This document shows, piece after piece, positions 1 through 9,204 of a stretch of 64,000 nucleotides of DNA. Location: NCBI GenBank assembly GCA_963702155.1, contig OY969717.1, positions 310,001 through 374,000 on the forward strand. The letters run 5' to 3'. This stretch comes from G963702155 sp963702155. GTDB taxonomy: Bacteria; Pseudomonadota; Alphaproteobacteria; Micavibrionales; Micavibrionaceae. Positions within the stretch are counted from its first letter, which is position 1. Each line of letters opens with the position of its first letter. Under the pieces are notes generated by a model. The model was not told the DNA's origin, did not search any database, and worked only from the letters and a program-made list of their open reading frames with translations. A program made the position numbers and the translations under genes.

Positions 1-881
1 ATGCTTTGCGCGATGGGCTGATCCGTTACATGAAGATGGTATAAAAATCCGTGACGCATGGCTATATTTTTAACGGCATTATTATGAGCATCCATCCGTT
101 CGATATACTGCCCGCGAATGCTTTCAATGTTTTGAATATCAAAGCGCGTATTTTCATTATCGGCGGCATACCCCTCAAATAAAACGCGCCCTTTATAGGG
201 TAAGGTAAGTTCTGCGCGATCTAAAACCTGAATAAGATAACCATTATAACCGACATGGTGCGTATTAAATGATTCCAACGCTTTTGATAAATCCTGAATA
301 GGCGCTAAAAAATCACCAATTAAAAATGAAAATGCAGAGGCGGTTTTCTTTGGTTCTAAATCCATAAGCGATATATCAGGCGGTGCATCAAAAGTATCAC
401 AAAGTTGGTGAAGCATATCACCAAGTGCCTTTTCCCCGCGTTTGGGTGTATCGCCATCCATCAAAGAGATCATATCCCCGTTATCAACCGCCAGTATAGC
501 CGCCGCTATACTCAAAATCCACGCCGCTTCTATTTTGGAATAAATCGTATTATTTGCTCTGGGCGGTGATTTAAAATACATGCCTTTATAATCCTCGCAC
601 CAAAACTGGTAACGCCGCGGCACACGGCTCTCGCGCTGTTTTACAAAAACCTTATCGCTTTTTGCGCTACTCTTCCAATCAACTGCAGAGATTTCATCGC
701 CCGGTATATACTCACGAAATTGCCTGAATGTTTCCGCGCGGCCGGATTTTTTTAAAAGATGCTCTCCTTGATAAAGGCTTGATGCATTGACAGTGTTTGC
801 AACCATAAATAAGCCGGCATCATGAGCCGCACGCTCGGATATGGCGCGTATTTGATCCGGCTGTAATGTCTTGAAAACCAT
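1..881 (-). CDS. DUF58 domain-containing protein, C-terminus cut by window edge
   Basis: The reading frame opens with ATG at 881 and runs off the left edge, so only the first ~293 residues are seen. It carries the DUF58 hallmark, a block reading FREYIPGDEISAVDWKSSAK at roughly residues 50-70, followed by a von Willebrand A-like fold region. DUF58 proteins are partners of MoxR AAA+ ATPases and are thought to act in envelope or protein-complex maturation. The start lies 23 bases after the stop of the upstream MoxR gene, so the two form an operon, as is usual for this pair. The family assignment is firm; the cellular role is inferred from the family. Confidence 0.85.
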   Translation of the reverse strand, partial: MVFKTLQPDQIRAISERAAHDAGLFMVANTVNASSLYQGEHLLKKSGRAETFRQFREYIPGDEISAVDWKSSAKSDKVFVKQRESRVPRRYQFWCEDYKGMYFKSPPRANNTIYSKIEAAWILSIAAAILAVDNGDMISLMDGDTPKRGEKALGDMLHQLCDTFDAPPDISLMDLEPKKTASAFSFLIGDFLAPIQDLSKALESFNTHHVGYNGYLIQVLDRAELTLPYKGRVLFEGYAADNENTRFDIQNIESIRGQYIERMDAHNNAVKNIAMRHGFLYHLHVTDQPIAQS

Positions 882-904
882 AATCTTGCGATCAATCTGA
901 TGAT

Positions 905-1918
905 TTATAAAGTCTCGGAAAGCTTGGCAATAATATCGTGCACATTAATATTATCTGCACGCGCTTTATAATTGAGCGCCATGCGGTGCTTTAAAATCGG
1001 AACAGCCAAATCAACAACATCATCAACCGAAGGTGCAGGCCGCCCATCTAATAATGCCTTAGCGCGCACGGCCATCATTAATGCCTGCGATGCCCTTGGC
1101 CCCGGCGCCCACGTAATATAATCATTGACAAAATCCGGCGCATCATCCCCCGGTCGCGCAGCCCGCACAAGACTTAAAATCGAATCCAAAACCTGTTCTC
1201 CTACGGGCATATCTCTTACAAAATTCTGTATTTCCAAAAGAATATCACTATTGATTTTTTCTGTTGGCGTATATGCACTATTGCCGGTCGTCATCAAAAC
1301 AACCTGCCGCTCGGCCTCCAGGTCTGGGTAATATACATCAACCTGCATTAAAAATCGGTCAAGCTGAGCCTCGGGCAGGGGGTATGTCCCTTCTTGCTCC
1401 AACGGGTTTTGTGTTGCCAAAACATGAAAAGGCGCGGGCAGGGGGTGCGTTTTACCGGCGATTGAAACTTCACGCTCCTGCATCGCTTGTAACAAGGCCG
1501 ATTGCGTACGCGGACTGGCGCGGTTTATTTCATCCGCCATTAAAAATTGAGTAAAAACAGGTCCGGGAATAAACCGGAAAGATCGCTGTCCCTCGGCATC
1601 TTGGTCTAAAATCTCTGACCCCAAAATATCAGATGGCATTAAATCCGGCGTACACTGAACGCGGTTTGATGATAACCCCATAACTTTAGCAGTGGTCTCG
1701 ACCAACAGGGTTTTTGCTAAACCGGGCACGCCCACCAATAATAAATGCCCCCCGCAAGCAAGCGTAACAAGGGTTTGATCGATAATATCATCTTGACCAA
1801 AAATCGTTTTGCCTATTTCATCCTTGGCATCGGCCAGCTTGCCGCTATACTTTGTAAATAAAGCGTCTACGGTTTGAGATGAGATTGAGGATAGGGACTC
1901 TGTTGCGCTTTGTGTCAC
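905..1918 (-). CDS. MoxR family AAA+ ATPase
   Basis: AAA+ ATPase of the MoxR class, a chaperone-like ATPase that works with DUF58/VWA partners. From the chosen start the Walker A motif GVPGLAKT lies at about residues 63-70, Walker B LMADEINRASP at about 126-136 and sensor 1 ATQNP near residue 170. The open frame extends upstream to 2038, but that extension is hydrophobic, unlike MoxR proteins, and overlaps the divergent gene starting at 1983. A GTG at 1918 preceded by AAAGGA gives a 337-residue protein of normal family length. It leads an operon with the DUF58 gene downstream. Confidence 0.88.
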   Translation of the reverse strand: MTQSATESLSSISSQTVDALFTKYSGKLADAKDEIGKTIFGQDDIIDQTLVTLACGGHLLLVGVPGLAKTLLVETTAKVMGLSSNRVQCTPDLMPSDILGSEILDQDAEGQRSFRFIPGPVFTQFLMADEINRASPRTQSALLQAMQEREVSIAGKTHPLPAPFHVLATQNPLEQEGTYPLPEAQLDRFLMQVDVYYPDLEAERQVVLMTTGNSAYTPTEKINSDILLEIQNFVRDMPVGEQVLDSILSLVRAARPGDDAPDFVNDYITWAPGPRASQALMMAVRAKALLDGRPAPSVDDVVDLAVPILKHRMALNYKARADNINVHDIIAKLSETL

Positions 1919-1982
1919 GGGGCTAAGGTGTCCTTTAATTATAATGAATTTAAAAATAATAGTGTAAAGAGTTTTCGCCAAG

Positions 1983-2468
1983 ATGAAACCAAAAACCCCG
2001 AATAAAGAAACAGATAATGCGGATAACGTAGATTTCAAAATTTTGCGTGATGCATCATGGCTGCATAATGGCGCGCCTATAAAGCGCAGCGCTCTGGCAA
2101 AACTCTTTGCTGATCGTGCTTTAAAGATAGATGAGAACGGGAAATACTGGCTTCAAACACCATTTGAAAAATACGCAGTAGACGTAGAAGATGTGCCGTT
2201 CATTCTCACCGATTTTGAGGATACAGGCACGGTCATAACATTTAAAACCAATATGGATGAACAGGTCTCTTTAGATGAGCATCATCCACTGGAATTACGA
2301 ATATTTAAAAACGATCAAGGCGATCCATTGCATTTGCCCTATATGCATGTGCGCGATGGTCTATATGCCCGTATGTCACGAAATGTATATTATGCGTTAA
2401 TCCATAAATACGGAAGCCAGATAAAAAGCGCGGGCAACGAATATGCACTTGGTCACGAAGAAAATTAA
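1983..2468 (+). CDS. DUF1285 domain-containing protein
   Basis: A 161-residue soluble protein matching the DUF1285 family of small proteobacterial proteins of unknown function. The matching features are an early ASWLHNGAPIKR block, a KYWLQTPFEKY segment and a late RMSRNVYYALI segment. It is divergent from moxR and its stop is only 3 bases before the start of the CCA/poly(A) polymerase gene, so the two are co-transcribed. The same order (moxR/DUF58 divergent, DUF1285 then CCA enzyme) is common in alphaproteobacteria, as far as I recall. No catalytic residues are apparent. Confidence 0.85.
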   Translation: MKPKTPNKETDNADNVDFKILRDASWLHNGAPIKRSALAKLFADRALKIDENGKYWLQTPFEKYAVDVEDVPFILTDFEDTGTVITFKTNMDEQVSLDEHHPLELRIFKNDQGDPLHLPYMHVRDGLYARMSRNVYYALIHKYGSQIKSAGNEYALGHEEN

Positions 2469-2471
2469 ATC

Positions 2472-3713
2472 ATGCCAGAATTAAAAACCGCCAAAATAAT
2501 CGATCCGCCCAAATGGATGAAAACACTAGAAGTAAAGGCCGTCATGTCTGCGCTTCAAAATGATATGGAAGCGCCACATGCCCTTTTTGTTGGCGGGTGT
2601 GTACGAAACGTGCTTATAAACGAACCCGTCGAAGATATAGATATCGCAACCAAGCACCCGCCCCAATATGCACAAGACCTGCTAAATGCAAAAGGTATAA
2701 AAACAATACCCACTGGTATAGAGCACGGTACAATTACGGCTGTAAAAAACAAAAAAAGGTTCGAAATTACAACTCTACGCAAAGATATCAAAACCGACGG
2801 CAGGCGCGCCGTGGTGGCCTTTGCTGATAAGTGGCGCGATGATGCCATGCGTCGCGATTTTACGATGAATACACTACTCGCCGACCCCCAAGGGCGTATT
2901 TATGATCCATTGGGGCAGGGCATAGAGCATTTGAACGCCCGCCGCGTTATTTTTGTTGGTGACCCCGCACAAAGGGTCAAGGAGGATTATTTAAGAATTC
3001 TTAGATTCTTTCGCTTCCACGGCTACTATGGGTCAGGTGAACCGGATCATGAGGCAATCATGGCATGCCGTGACGCGGCCGCGCATATCAAAACACTTTC
3101 AAAAGAACGCATCACGCAAGAGATGTTTAAAATCCTGTCCGTGGATAACCCTGTGGATATCTTGGAGCAAATGTTCGACAACAATGTTTTAAAAGAAATT
3201 TGTTTCAAAAAATACAATAAAGAACTGCTTTCAAACCTCTGCTATTTTCAAAATAACTATGGATTACAATTTTTATCATCGCGACTTTTGATCCTGATGG
3301 GGTTGGATCAATCCAACATGACCGCACTGGAAAACTATTTACTCATTCCTAAAGTATTTAAAAAAGACATAGATGCAATGCTCTCGATTTTATCAATGCC
3401 TGATTTATCTCATGATCATGCAATAAAAGAAAGCATCTACAGATTTGGTCGCCTTCCTACCGCGCAAACGCTTATGATCGAGCTGGCGCAAGACCGGGTT
3501 ATGAATAGCTACGCCCCAAAAGCCATAGAACTTGTACAAAACTGGGACATTCCAAATTTTCCTGTAGACGGCAATGATCTTATAAAAGCCGGCATTAAAA
3601 AAGGCCCCGCACTTGGCAAGGCCTTGGATAAATTGGAGACCTATTGGATTGATAAAAAATTTAGGCCAGATCAATTAAATTTATTATCTATACTTGAGGT
3701 GTCTCAACAATAG
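2472..3713 (+). CDS. CCA tRNA nucleotidyltransferase / poly(A) polymerase family protein
   Basis: Class II nucleotidyltransferase of the CCA-adding / poly(A) polymerase family, which adds or repairs the CCA end of tRNAs. Visible motifs are VGGCVRN near residues 40-46, the metal-binding DxD in EDIDIAT near 54-60, RRDFTMNTL near residue 125, and the RILRFFRFH block near 180 typical of the neck region. Length (413 aa) fits the family. It follows DUF1285 with a 3-base gap. Whether it adds CCA, single bases, or poly(A) cannot be decided by reading, since the discriminating residues are subtle. Confidence 0.88.
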   Translation: MPELKTAKIIDPPKWMKTLEVKAVMSALQNDMEAPHALFVGGCVRNVLINEPVEDIDIATKHPPQYAQDLLNAKGIKTIPTGIEHGTITAVKNKKRFEITTLRKDIKTDGRRAVVAFADKWRDDAMRRDFTMNTLLADPQGRIYDPLGQGIEHLNARRVIFVGDPAQRVKEDYLRILRFFRFHGYYGSGEPDHEAIMACRDAAAHIKTLSKERITQEMFKILSVDNPVDILEQMFDNNVLKEICFKKYNKELLSNLCYFQNNYGLQFLSSRLLILMGLDQSNMTALENYLLIPKVFKKDIDAMLSILSMPDLSHDHAIKESIYRFGRLPTAQTLMIELAQDRVMNSYAPKAIELVQNWDIPNFPVDGNDLIKAGIKKGPALGKALDKLETYWIDKKFRPDQLNLLSILEVSQQ

Positions 3714-3883
3714 GCTGAAAGTGGTCGTCTGCTCTTGTTTCAATATTAATAGAATAGCCACCTTTTTTCAGATTCAATACTAAAATTCTTTATATCTTTC
3801 ACGGGATCTGAAGCAGCGGCTTCAAATATAGAACCCAACTCAAATTGGATACGATCCGGTGAATTCAAAGACATATCTTTCAT
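3688..3883 (-). pseudogene. Small unknown protein, probable frameshift in an A-run
   Basis: ATG at 3883 is preceded by a good GGGAG ribosome site. The frame as written gives 45 residues and stops at 3746. Removing one A from the six-base homopolymer at 3763-3768 restores a frame that continues with protein-like sequence (GGYSINIETRADDHFQPIVE) to a TAG at 3688, giving about 64 residues and overlapping the end of the CCA gene on the other strand. I do not recognise the family. A sequencing error or a slippery site would explain the break. The 112 bases between this gene and the next hold nothing else I can identify. Confidence 0.45.
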
Positions 3884-3995
3884 ATTAAAACTCCCAAAAT
3901 AAGATTTATAAAATAATAAACCATAAATTAGGTATTAAATGCAAATAAAAATAGCTATTGGTAGAATAATATTTTGTATAAATTATTTTGAAATT

Positions 3996-4361
3996 TTATG
4001 GCTCAAGTTTAAAAGTCTGCTCTGCTATTTTAATGGCATTGGAGCTATAAGTGGGTGTGTCTGTTGCAAGTTCGGTTCCAGAGCTGAATTTAATGAGTGC
4101 ATCATTTTTCAACAGTATAGCTTCGTCAAGCGCACTATCTGCATCCAATGCATCCATTCCAACAGCGGTAAGAGATTCATTACTCACAACCGTAAATTTT
4201 TGCGAAACGCCATTTTCAGTATCAGATACAGTATAATTGTAAACGCCCGTTTTTAACGTTTTTACAGTATTATTTAAATCAATAAATTTACCATCACCAC
4301 GCAATTCACCGATAACTTGTGGCTCGGCCTTATCATTAAAAGCTTGCAATGTAAGTTTCAT
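3996..4361 (-). CDS. Hypothetical protein, 121 aa
   Basis: A 121-residue protein I do not recognise. It starts at an ATG with a clear GGAG ribosome site about nine bases upstream. Composition is acidic to neutral with alternating hydrophobic residues (for example FIDLNNTVKTLKTGVYNYTVSD), suggesting a beta-rich soluble domain. There is no signal peptide and no cysteine. It stands alone between the small unknown ORF and hemF on the same strand. It might be a small beta-sandwich protein, but this is a guess from pattern only. Confidence 0.6.
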   Translation of the reverse strand: MKLTLQAFNDKAEPQVIGELRGDGKFIDLNNTVKTLKTGVYNYTVSDTENGVSQKFTVVSNESLTAVGMDALDADSALDEAILLKNDALIKFSSGTELATDTPTYSSNAIKIAEQTFKLEP

Positions 4362-4435
4362 AATATTCTCCGTTTAATTATCTGGAAAAAAATAGCAAAA
4401 AAGAATAAAAAAACGCAAACTTTAAATAAACAATT

Positions 4436-5344
4436 TTAAGGCCATTTCACTTCCGGTGGCATCGACATGAGTATGGCGTCTGTGTTACCGCCGGTTTTTA
4501 AACCGAATTGCGTTCCACGATCATGAAGCAAATTAAATTCCACATATCTACCACGCCGAATCAATTGATGCTCCCGCTGTTCATCTGTCCATGGGGCGTC
4601 CATATGTTTTGTTACAATGGCGGCGTACGTATCTTTAAAACTTAAACCAACATCACGCGTAAAGGCAAAGTCATCTTCCCACGTCCCGCCATTATTCGCA
4701 CTATCAAGATAATCGTAAAAAATGCCGCCGATCCCGCGGGGCTCCTTGCGATGCGGTAAATAGAAATAGCGGTCACACCATGCTTTATATTCATCATAAT
4801 CCGCAACGTCATGCCGATCACAACACGCTTTTAGCCCCGCATGAAAATCGGCGGTATCTCCATCATTCGGATACATCGGCGTTAAATCCGCCCCGCCGCC
4901 AAACCAGCCTTTAGAGGTCACAATCATACGCGTGTTCATGTGAACCGCTGGAACAAGCGGGCTTTGCATATGCGCCACTAAGGATACCCCACTTGCCCAA
5001 AATGCCCCGTTACTTTCGTCTGCACCTGGTATGCGTGCCGAAAATTCTGGTGCAAAAGTGCCGTGAACTTGAGAGAAATTAACACCGACTTTTTCAAAGA
5101 CGCGCCCCTTCAAGACCGACATTTCGCCGCCGCCAAATAATATACTACCTGATACGTTCGGCTCGCCGCTATCCGCGCGCTCCCATGGTGTGCGTACGAA
5201 TGATCCGGCGGGCAGGGTGCTCTTATTACCGTCACTCAAATCTTGTTCAAGCGCTTCAAAAGAATCACAAATTTGATTGCGAATCTCTTTGAACCAAGTA
5301 GATGCAAGTGTTTTTCGTTCATCCCAAAGGGTTTGGTCTATCAT
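4436..5344 (-). CDS. hemF: Oxygen-dependent coproporphyrinogen III oxidase
   Basis: Catalyses the aerobic oxidative decarboxylation of coproporphyrinogen III to protoporphyrinogen IX in haem synthesis. Family signatures are plain: KGWFGGGADLTP near residue 145, RGIGGIFYDYLD near 203, and the C-terminal block RRGRYVEFNLLHDRGTQFGL near 265. Length (302 aa) is normal for the family. It starts 4 bases after the trmL stop, so the two are one operon, divergent from the petABC cytochrome operon. The neighbourhood makes sense because haem is needed for the bc1 complex. Confidence 0.95.
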   Translation of the reverse strand: MIDQTLWDERKTLASTWFKEIRNQICDSFEALEQDLSDGNKSTLPAGSFVRTPWERADSGEPNVSGSILFGGGEMSVLKGRVFEKVGVNFSQVHGTFAPEFSARIPGADESNGAFWASGVSLVAHMQSPLVPAVHMNTRMIVTSKGWFGGGADLTPMYPNDGDTADFHAGLKACCDRHDVADYDEYKAWCDRYFYLPHRKEPRGIGGIFYDYLDSANNGGTWEDDFAFTRDVGLSFKDTYAAIVTKHMDAPWTDEQREHQLIRRGRYVEFNLLHDRGTQFGLKTGGNTDAILMSMPPEVKWP

Positions 5345-5348
5345 TATT

Positions 5349-5792
5349 TTATACCCTAACTTGCCGTAGTGCCTCGCCTAAAATCATGGATGTGGCATTC
5401 ACAATATTAAGCGAACGCGCTATACCATGCATAGGTATGGTAATGCATGCATCAACCTGTTCATGTATAAAGTCAGGCACACCGGCACTTTCCTGTCCTG
5501 CCAATAATATATCGTTATCTCTAAACTCAAAATCAAGATATCCGATATCAGTTTTGGTTGTCATTAATACAACGCGGCCTATATCGTCCTGATCCTTAAA
5601 CGCACCCCAGTTATCATAGCGTTTTAGCGTCGCTAATGCCTGATAATCCATACCGGCTTTTTTGATTTTACGATCGTTGAATGGAAAACCGCATGGCTCA
5701 ATAACATCAAGGCCTACACCCATACATGCACAAAGCCGCATCATAGCACCTAAATTTTGGGGAATATCTGGTTGAAAAAGGGCAATACGCAT
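5349..5792 (-). CDS. trmL: tRNA (cytidine(34)-2'-O)-methyltransferase
   Basis: SPOUT-class methyltransferase that 2'-O-methylates the wobble base of tRNA-Leu isoacceptors. Features are an N-terminal MRIALFQPDIPQNLGAMMRL, a middle VLMTTKTD, the cofactor-knot GQESAGVP near residue 95, and a C-terminal IPMHGIARSLNIVNATSMIL. The length (147 aa) is close to the usual ~155. It is upstream of hemF with a 4-base gap. The 160-base space to petA holds the divergent promoters; it contains AT-rich stretches but no box I can call confidently. Confidence 0.93.
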   Translation of the reverse strand: MRIALFQPDIPQNLGAMMRLCACMGVGLDVIEPCGFPFNDRKIKKAGMDYQALATLKRYDNWGAFKDQDDIGRVVLMTTKTDIGYLDFEFRDNDILLAGQESAGVPDFIHEQVDACITIPMHGIARSLNIVNATSMILGEALRQVRV

Positions 5793-5952
5793 ATTTTTTT
5801 CTTATATACAAAATAAAATGAGGGTTTTCTTATATTTTTTTTAACAAGCTATGGATACATTACCCTTGATGATTTATAAAGAGAGAAGTATGTATTCATC
5901 CTGAAGACAAAAACTTTTGTCAAAATGTAATAAATAACAAAAAGCTTGGAAT

Positions 5953-6576
5953 ATGGCATCAGATTCAAATCCCACTGCAGACGGTAAAAGCCTTAGTAAC
6001 ACTCTAGAGACACCTGATAATGTGCAAACAACAATCGGTAAAGGTGATGGTCACGGCCCTGAAAGTGGCAGTAAGCGAGATTTTCTCAATTTAACAGCGG
6101 CATCTTTCGGAATTATCGGAGCCGGGGTGGTCGCATGGCCATTTATCAGCACTTTAAATCCGGCAAAAGATGTTTTGGCCCTTTCAACCACAGAAGTAAA
6201 TTTGGCACCGATTGAAATCGGACAGTCTATTACGGTTATGTGGCGTGGAAAACCCGTTTTTATTCGTCATCGCACAGAAGATGAAATTGAAAAGGCAAGA
6301 TCCGTAGATATTGCTGCGCTTCCTGATAAAGTTACGGACGAAGACAGGGTGAAAAAGCCCGAATGGCTTGTGACTATTGGTATCTGTACGCATCTAGGTT
6401 GTGTCCCTGTTGGACAAAAAACAAGCGAGCCTCGTGGTGATTACGGTGGCTGGTTTTGTCCTTGTCACGGGTCTCATTACGATACATCCGGTCGCATCAG
6501 AAAAGGGCCGGCGCCCAAAAACCTGGATGTACCACCATACGAATTCACAACCGATACCGTTATAAAAATAGGATAA
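5953..6576 (+). CDS. petA: Ubiquinol-cytochrome c reductase iron-sulfur (Rieske) subunit
   Basis: Rieske [2Fe-2S] subunit of the cytochrome bc1 complex, which moves electrons from ubiquinol to cytochrome c1. The two cluster-binding boxes are CTHLGCVP near residue 146 and CPCHGSHYD near 170. The N-terminus is about 40 residues longer than typical and hydrophilic. It is followed by a Tat-like motif SKRDFLNLTAA, with KR instead of RR, and one membrane segment (FGIIGAGVVAWPFI). It is the first gene of petABC; petB starts 58 bases downstream. Confidence 0.95.
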   Translation: MASDSNPTADGKSLSNTLETPDNVQTTIGKGDGHGPESGSKRDFLNLTAASFGIIGAGVVAWPFISTLNPAKDVLALSTTEVNLAPIEIGQSITVMWRGKPVFIRHRTEDEIEKARSVDIAALPDKVTDEDRVKKPEWLVTIGICTHLGCVPVGQKTSEPRGDYGGWFCPCHGSHYDTSGRIRKGPAPKNLDVPPYEFTTDTVIKIG

Positions 6577-6634
6577 ACCAACTAAATCTTATTATTTACA
6601 GTTAAAAAAATCCTTTAAAGGAGTAAGACCAAAA

Positions 6635-8098
6635 ATGGCAAGTGGCAATCGCGAAAAATTTGATAATCCGGTTATAGAGTGGGTAGACAGCCGTCTTCCG
6701 GTCTTCACCCTTATGCAAAAAGAATATGGCGTTTTCCCGACGCCTAAAAACTTCAATTATTTCTGGAATTTTGGCGCGATCGCGCTTTTCATGCTGGTCA
6801 CTATGATCGTTTCTGGCATTGTTTTGGCGATGAACTATACCGCGCATACCGACCATGCATTCAATAGTGTAGAACGCATCATGCGTGATGTTAATTTTGG
6901 TTGGCTGGTGCGGTACATTCACATGAATGGCGCTTCATTCTTTTTTATCGCCGTATATATACATATGTTTCGTGGCATGTATTATGGCTCATTTAAAAAA
7001 CCGCGTGAGCTTTTATGGATGCTCGGCGTTACAATATTCCTTCTAATGATGGCCACCGCCTTTATGGGATACGTATTGCCTTGGGGACAAATGAGTTATT
7101 GGGGCGCGACTGTTATTACAAATTTGTTTTCTGCTATCCCGCTTGTTGGTGACAGTATAGTCGTATGGTTATGGGGCGGCTTTTCTGTTGATAATCCAAC
7201 ATTAATGCGCTTCTTCGCCCTGCATTACCTAATGCCATTCTTGATATTCGCAGTTGTCTTTTTACATGTATGGGCGCTCCATATTACCGGCTCTAACAAT
7301 CCGGCTGGTATCGAACCAAAAAGTGCAAAAGATACACTGCCATTCCACCCGTATTATACGCTTAAAGACACATTTGGATTAATCGTGTTTATAATTATTT
7401 ATGCGACCTTTGTATTCTTTATGCCGGATGCGCTCGGCCATCCGGATAACTACATTCCTGCTGATCCGTTGGTTACGCCTGCGCATATTGTGCCCGAATG
7501 GTATTTCCTACCTTTCTACGCCATGCTTCGCTCTATTACCTTTGGTATAAATCTTTATATCGCAGCGGCGGCCGTATTGTTTGCCGCTGCTATGTGGCCT
7601 GTTTACCGCATAAACGCTGTTAAAAATGAAGATTTGAATATAAAAGCAATTATGGGCCTATTTGTATTAGGAGGCATATTTTTTGGCCTAGGGTATATGG
7701 GGCAAATGAAGAATGAAGCTGGTGAATTTATTATGAAACTGCCTTTGGCTGATCTTTTTATCATAAATGCAAAGCTTGGCGGTGTATTGGTAATGTTTGG
7801 CTCTATTGCCTTGCTGTTCATACTCCCTTGGCTTGATCAGCATCCTGTAAAATCTTCACGATATCGTCCATTGTATAAAGCAACGCTTTTATTGTTTGTG
7901 ATAATCGTTTTTGTTCTTGGCGTTGTTGGCGCAAAACCTGCGGAGGGTTTGTGGGTTTATATCGGACAGCTCAGCACAGGATATTATATGGGCTTTTTGC
8001 TTGTCGTTTTGCCCTTCTTGACACGGTTTGAAAAGGCGAAAGATTTACCCGCTAGTATTCATGATGCTGTTTTGAAAAAACAGGACAAATTGGGATAA
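6635..8098 (+). CDS. petB: Cytochrome b subunit of the bc1 complex
   Basis: Di-haem membrane subunit of the bc1 complex containing both quinone sites. Haem-ligand histidines occur in the second helix (VRYIHMNGASFFF and VYIHMFRGMYYG) and the fourth helix (FALHYLMPF and FLHVWALHITGSNNP). The Qo-site PEW motif is in VPEWYFLPFYAMLR. The protein is 487 residues, longer than the usual ~430, with extra material around the last helices. A strong AAAGGAG site precedes the ATG. petC follows after 9 bases. Confidence 0.95.
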   Translation: MASGNREKFDNPVIEWVDSRLPVFTLMQKEYGVFPTPKNFNYFWNFGAIALFMLVTMIVSGIVLAMNYTAHTDHAFNSVERIMRDVNFGWLVRYIHMNGASFFFIAVYIHMFRGMYYGSFKKPRELLWMLGVTIFLLMMATAFMGYVLPWGQMSYWGATVITNLFSAIPLVGDSIVVWLWGGFSVDNPTLMRFFALHYLMPFLIFAVVFLHVWALHITGSNNPAGIEPKSAKDTLPFHPYYTLKDTFGLIVFIIIYATFVFFMPDALGHPDNYIPADPLVTPAHIVPEWYFLPFYAMLRSITFGINLYIAAAAVLFAAAMWPVYRINAVKNEDLNIKAIMGLFVLGGIFFGLGYMGQMKNEAGEFIMKLPLADLFIINAKLGGVLVMFGSIALLFILPWLDQHPVKSSRYRPLYKATLLLFVIIVFVLGVVGAKPAEGLWVYIGQLSTGYYMGFLLVVLPFLTRFEKAKDLPASIHDAVLKKQDKLG

Positions 8099-8107
8099 AA
8101 GGCACAC

Positions 8108-8908
8108 ATGCTGTATAAAAGAAAGACCATTAACATGAAAATAAAAATCAATAGCGTTGTGTGCTTCACATTCATATTGGCGTCGTTGCTCGTTTTTAGC
8201 ACTGCTTCAATCGCCGCGGACGCGATTGAGCCACCAGATCAAGAATGGAGCTTTGATGGCCCGTTTGGGGAATACGATCGCGCAGCCCTCCAAAGGGGTT
8301 TAAAAGTATATCGCCAAGTATGTTCGGCCTGTCATGGCCTTGATCTGTTGTATTATCGTAACTTGGAAGCTATGGGATATTCCGAAGCGCAGGTAAAAGC
8401 CATCGCCGCCGAATATACGGTGACCGATGGCCCAAATGATGAGGGCGATATGTTTGAACGCCCCGCCCGCCCAAGCGACAATTTTGTTAACCCGTTCCTG
8501 AATGACGCGGCTGCAAAATATGCGAATAACGGGGCAATGCCTCCTGATATGTCATTAATTGCCAAAGCAAGAGTAGGGGGCGCAAATTATATTTATGGTT
8601 TATTAACCGGATATGAAGACGCGCCAGCAGAAAAAACTTTAATGCAAGGGCAACACTGGAATAAGTATATGCCCGGTCATATTATTGCAATGGCTGCACC
8701 ATTATCTGATGATATTGTACCATATGAAGACGGAACCGAACAAACGACAGAACAATACGCACGTGATGTAACTCATTTTCTAGCATGGGTGGCTGACCCG
8801 TATATGGAAGACCGTAAAAAAACTGGTATAAAGGCTTTACTATTCCTACTTGTATTTGCCGGTATAATGTATGCGGTAAAAAAGAAAACTTGGTCTGATT
8901 TGCATTAA
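8108..8908 (+). CDS. petC: Cytochrome c1
   Basis: Membrane-anchored c-type cytochrome of the bc1 complex. It has a signal peptide (hydrophobic run ending near FSTASIAADA), the haem site CSACHGL near residue 76, and the likely axial methionine in MAAPLSDDIV near residue 195. A single C-terminal anchor (ALLFLLVFAGIMYAV) ends in a basic tail. Two starts are possible: ATG 8108 with AAAGG close upstream, or ATG 8135 just before the signal peptide. The second gives a more standard signal sequence. It is the last gene of petABC. Confidence 0.93.
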   Translation: MLYKRKTINMKIKINSVVCFTFILASLLVFSTASIAADAIEPPDQEWSFDGPFGEYDRAALQRGLKVYRQVCSACHGLDLLYYRNLEAMGYSEAQVKAIAAEYTVTDGPNDEGDMFERPARPSDNFVNPFLNDAAAKYANNGAMPPDMSLIAKARVGGANYIYGLLTGYEDAPAEKTLMQGQHWNKYMPGHIIAMAAPLSDDIVPYEDGTEQTTEQYARDVTHFLAWVADPYMEDRKKTGIKALLFLLVFAGIMYAVKKKTWSDLH

Positions 8909-9157
8909 GCATAAATCTCTAAACACAAAACTTTAAAAATAATGCGTTAGTATGTAATAACGCATTTAAAAAAAACCTATATGTATTTGTGAGTTTAAAG
9001 TTGATGTATTAAATACGCAACCTGCATCGCACCGCGCCTGTTTATAAGTCTAAAAAAATAATAAAAGAAGAAAGCAAGTTTTAAACCTGTCAATTTTATT
9101 AGCCTAAGCTAATATTTTTGTAACTTGTAGAATGTCTATATTTTGAGGTAAAATAGT
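8909..9157. other. Intergenic region with a 9-bp perfect inverted repeat
   Basis: AT-rich spacer after petC. An exact inverted repeat AATGCGTTA / TAACGCATT (8941-8949 and 8958-8966, 8-base loop) lies 33 bases after the petC stop. It is followed by an A-run on this strand rather than a U-run, so it is a poor intrinsic terminator for petC but may stabilise the 3' end. No ORF of interest was seen. Confidence 0.4.
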
Positions 9158-9204
9158 ATGAAGTATGGGGTGAAAAAATCGAAAAAAGTGATGCCAGAAA
9201 AACT

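Noticed and set aside
1919..2038. N-terminal extension of MoxR with a hydrophobic helix
   Set aside because: It overlaps the divergent DUF1285 gene, lacks a ribosome site, and MoxR proteins do not have such a segment.
8941..8966. petC terminator
   Set aside because: The inverted repeat is perfect but is followed by an A-run, not a T-run, on the petC strand, so I list it only as a repeat.
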